64,000 nt of DNA, taken from NCBI RefSeq assembly GCF_001719045.1, contig NZ_CP015423.1:620001-684000 (forward strand), in the 5' to 3' direction. How positions within the stretch are numbered: position 1 is the stretch's first letter; each line of letters opens with the position of its first letter. The stretch comes from Paenibacillus polymyxa (GTDB lineage: Bacteria > Bacillota > Bacilli > Paenibacillales > Paenibacillaceae). A program made the translations under genes and the position numbers. Below, piece after piece: positions 62,463 through 64,000 of this stretch. The notes under the pieces are model-generated. The model was not told where the DNA came from. It made no database searches and saw only the letters and a list, made by a program, of their open reading frames with translations.

Positions 62463-63938
62463 ATGAATCAAAGCAACACCCCGCTTTTTACTGCTTTGAA
62501 AAAGCATGCTCAGAGCAACCCGGTTCAATTTCACATCCCAGGCCATAAAAAGGGAGTGGGAGCTGATTCGGAATTTCGCGAATTTATGGGGGATAATGCC
62601 TTTTCCATAGATATGATCAACATCGCTCCATTGGACGATCTGCATCAGCCATCAGGCGTCATCGAAGAAGCTCAAAAGCTTGCAGCAGAGGCCTTCGGAG
62701 CTGATTATACGTATTACAGTGTACAGGGGACAAGCGGAGCCATCATCACCATGATTATGTCGATTTGCATACCTGGTGATAAAATTATTGTACCCCGAAA
62801 CATACACAAATCTATAATGTCTGCCATTATCTTTGCTGGTGCAAAGCCGGTATTTATTTCTCCAGTCAGTGATGAGAATCTCGGTATTCACCACGGGGTT
62901 ACAACCAAGTCCGTACGCCGGGCATTGGAACGCCACCCTGACGCCAAGGGCGTCCTTGTTATCAACCCGACATATTACGGTGTGTGCGCCGATTTGAAGG
63001 AAATTGTAGATCTCGCTCACAGCTATAATGTGCCGGTCCTGGTCGATGAGGCTCATGGAGTACTGATTCATTTTCACTCTGATCTACCGATGTCCGCCAT
63101 GGAGGCGGGAGCAGACATGTCAGCTACAAGCGTTCACAAGCTGGGTGGTTCCTTGACTCAAAGCTCAATTCTGAATGTAAATACGAAAAACGGATACGTT
63201 AACCCACAGCGTGTACAAACGATTTTCAGTATGCTGACAACAACGTCGACTTCGTATATTCTGCTGGCTTCGTTGGACACATCCCGACGTAATCTGGCCC
63301 TTAACGGTCATGAAATAGCACAACGCGCTCTGGAATTGGCTGAATATTGTCGTTCAGAGGTCAACAAGATTGAAGGGCTATATTGCTTTGGCAGCGAAAT
63401 TCTTGGCACGGAAGCTACCTATGATTATGATCCAACCAAAATTACGGTTCATATCCGCCATTTGGGCCTTACCGGATACGATGTGGAGAATTGGCTGAGA
63501 GATCACTACAATATCGAGGTTGAGCTTAGCGATATGTACAATATTCTCTGTTTGGTGACCCCTGGTGATACCAAAGAGGAAATTGAAATTTTGTTGAAAG
63601 CTCTGCGTGAGCTGGCTTCTCTGCACTATTCCACAGGTCAGGAGCATGAGCTAGTAGTAAAGATACCGGATATCCCTCAGCTCTCCCTCATTCCAAGAGA
63701 CGCTTTTTATGGAGATACGGAAATCGTGCCTTTCAAAGAATCTGCAGGTCGTATTATTGCAGAATTCATCTATGTGTATCCACCTGGTATTCCAATCTTA
63801 TTGCCAGGAGAAGTTATTTCGCAGGACAATATTGATTATATTGTTGATCATGTAGAAGTAGGCCTGCCTGTTAAAGGACCTGAGGACCGAACAGTACATC
63901 AGGTGAAGGTTATCGTCGAAACTGACGCTATTTCATAA
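62463..63938 (+). CDS. speA: Arginine decarboxylase (PLP-dependent, SpeA type)
   Basis: 491 residues, close to B. subtilis SpeA (490). VQFHIPGHKKGVGADSEFRE, VQGTSGAIITMIMS, VLVDEAHGVLIHFHSDLP and TSVHKLGGSLTQSS with the PLP-binding Lys, and the C-terminal GRIIAEFIYVYPPGIPILL. It makes agmatine from arginine, the first step to putrescine and spermidine. The related lysine and ornithine enzymes cannot be fully excluded, but SpeA similarity is nearly end to end. ATG 62463 has weak AAGG 13 bases before; the frame opens at 62352. Confidence 0.9.
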   Translation: MNQSNTPLFTALKKHAQSNPVQFHIPGHKKGVGADSEFREFMGDNAFSIDMINIAPLDDLHQPSGVIEEAQKLAAEAFGADYTYYSVQGTSGAIITMIMSICIPGDKIIVPRNIHKSIMSAIIFAGAKPVFISPVSDENLGIHHGVTTKSVRRALERHPDAKGVLVINPTYYGVCADLKEIVDLAHSYNVPVLVDEAHGVLIHFHSDLPMSAMEAGADMSATSVHKLGGSLTQSSILNVNTKNGYVNPQRVQTIFSMLTTTSTSYILLASLDTSRRNLALNGHEIAQRALELAEYCRSEVNKIEGLYCFGSEILGTEATYDYDPTKITVHIRHLGLTGYDVENWLRDHYNIEVELSDMYNILCLVTPGDTKEEIEILLKALRELASLHYSTGQEHELVVKIPDIPQLSLIPRDAFYGDTEIVPFKESAGRIIAEFIYVYPPGIPILLPGEVISQDNIDYIVDHVEVGLPVKGPEDRTVHQVKVIVETDAIS

Positions 63939-63941
63939 TAT

Positions 63942-63982
63942 TGAACTGTCAACACATGCTTAAAAAACATGTTGATAGTCAA
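63942..63982. terminator. Imperfect inverted repeat after speA
   Basis: TTGAACTGTCAACACATG and CATGTTGATAGTCAA arms with bulges and a loop CTTAAAAAA. The downstream side is A-rich rather than T-rich, so its strength as a plus-strand terminator is doubtful. At the very edge, AAAAAAAGCCCCC looks like half of another hairpin cut by the window end. Confidence 0.45.
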
Positions 63983-64000
63983 GAAAAAAAGCCCCCATTC

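Noticed and set aside
1..64000. CRISPR arrays, tRNA or rRNA genes, insertion sequences, prophage
   Set aside because: I found no regularly spaced repeats, no tRNA-like cloverleaf or rRNA sequence, and no transposase or phage gene in any frame.

Overview
The window looks like chromosomal DNA of a low-to-mid GC Firmicute, most probably a Paenibacillus of the P. polymyxa type. The reasons are the Bacillus-like gene order, strong AAGGAGG ribosome-binding sites, a T-box ahead of tyrS, CcpA with cre sites, and family members with a Paenibacillus flavour. I see no tRNA, rRNA, insertion sequence, prophage or CRISPR array; this is almost entirely core genome.

Region 1 to 19.9 kb is the block known in Bacillus subtilis as yloA to prpC. 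Read on the minus strand it runs: a bifunctional homocysteine methyltransferase/MTHF reductase, yicC, remA, gmk, rpoZ, coaBC, priA, def, fmt, rsmB, rlmN and prpC (cut by the window edge). Upstream of it lie a secreted protein, dapF and a P-type Ca2+ ATPase gene (the yloB equivalent) carrying two single-base frameshifts. rqcH (yloA) points away on the plus strand. The block joins translation start and end chemistry (Fmt, Def), rRNA methylation (RsmB, RlmN), replication restart (PriA), nucleotide and CoA synthesis, and ribosome quality control (RqcH).

Region 19.9 to 28 kb holds a PHP phosphoesterase with a LysR regulator, a small orphan, then a minus-strand series of an XPB-type DNA helicase, its Helicase_C_3 partner, ylbF and ylbG, followed by a CBS-domain protein.

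Region 28 to 41.6 kb holds an M20 amidohydrolase, a SEDS-family ftsW-like gene, an Asp23 protein, a Ca2+/H+ antiporter, ylaN, an HPr-like protein without the phosphorylatable histidine, an M29 aminopeptidase, a lipoprotein, a GAF-GAF-GGDEF diguanylate cyclase, rpsD with a structured leader, an AraC regulator, and tyrS with its T-box.

Region 41.6 to 64 kb is rich in carbon-flow genes: a class A PBP with fibronectin type III domains, acsA divergent from acuA with a cre-like site between them, mtnN, ccpA, a bacilliredoxin, a DJ-1/PfpI protein, ptsG-ptsI without ptsH between them, a CoA-binding protein with a divergent EPSP synthase, a rhodanese, gndA, yktB, an MFS transporter and speA. CcpA, the cre-like sites, ptsGI, acsA/acuA and the His-less HPr paralogue probably belong to one catabolite-control network.

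The observations I rate highest are the His-less HPr paralogue with a cre-like site inside its predicted promoter, the doubly frameshifted Ca2+ ATPase, the XPB/partner pair, and the divergent EPSP synthase.
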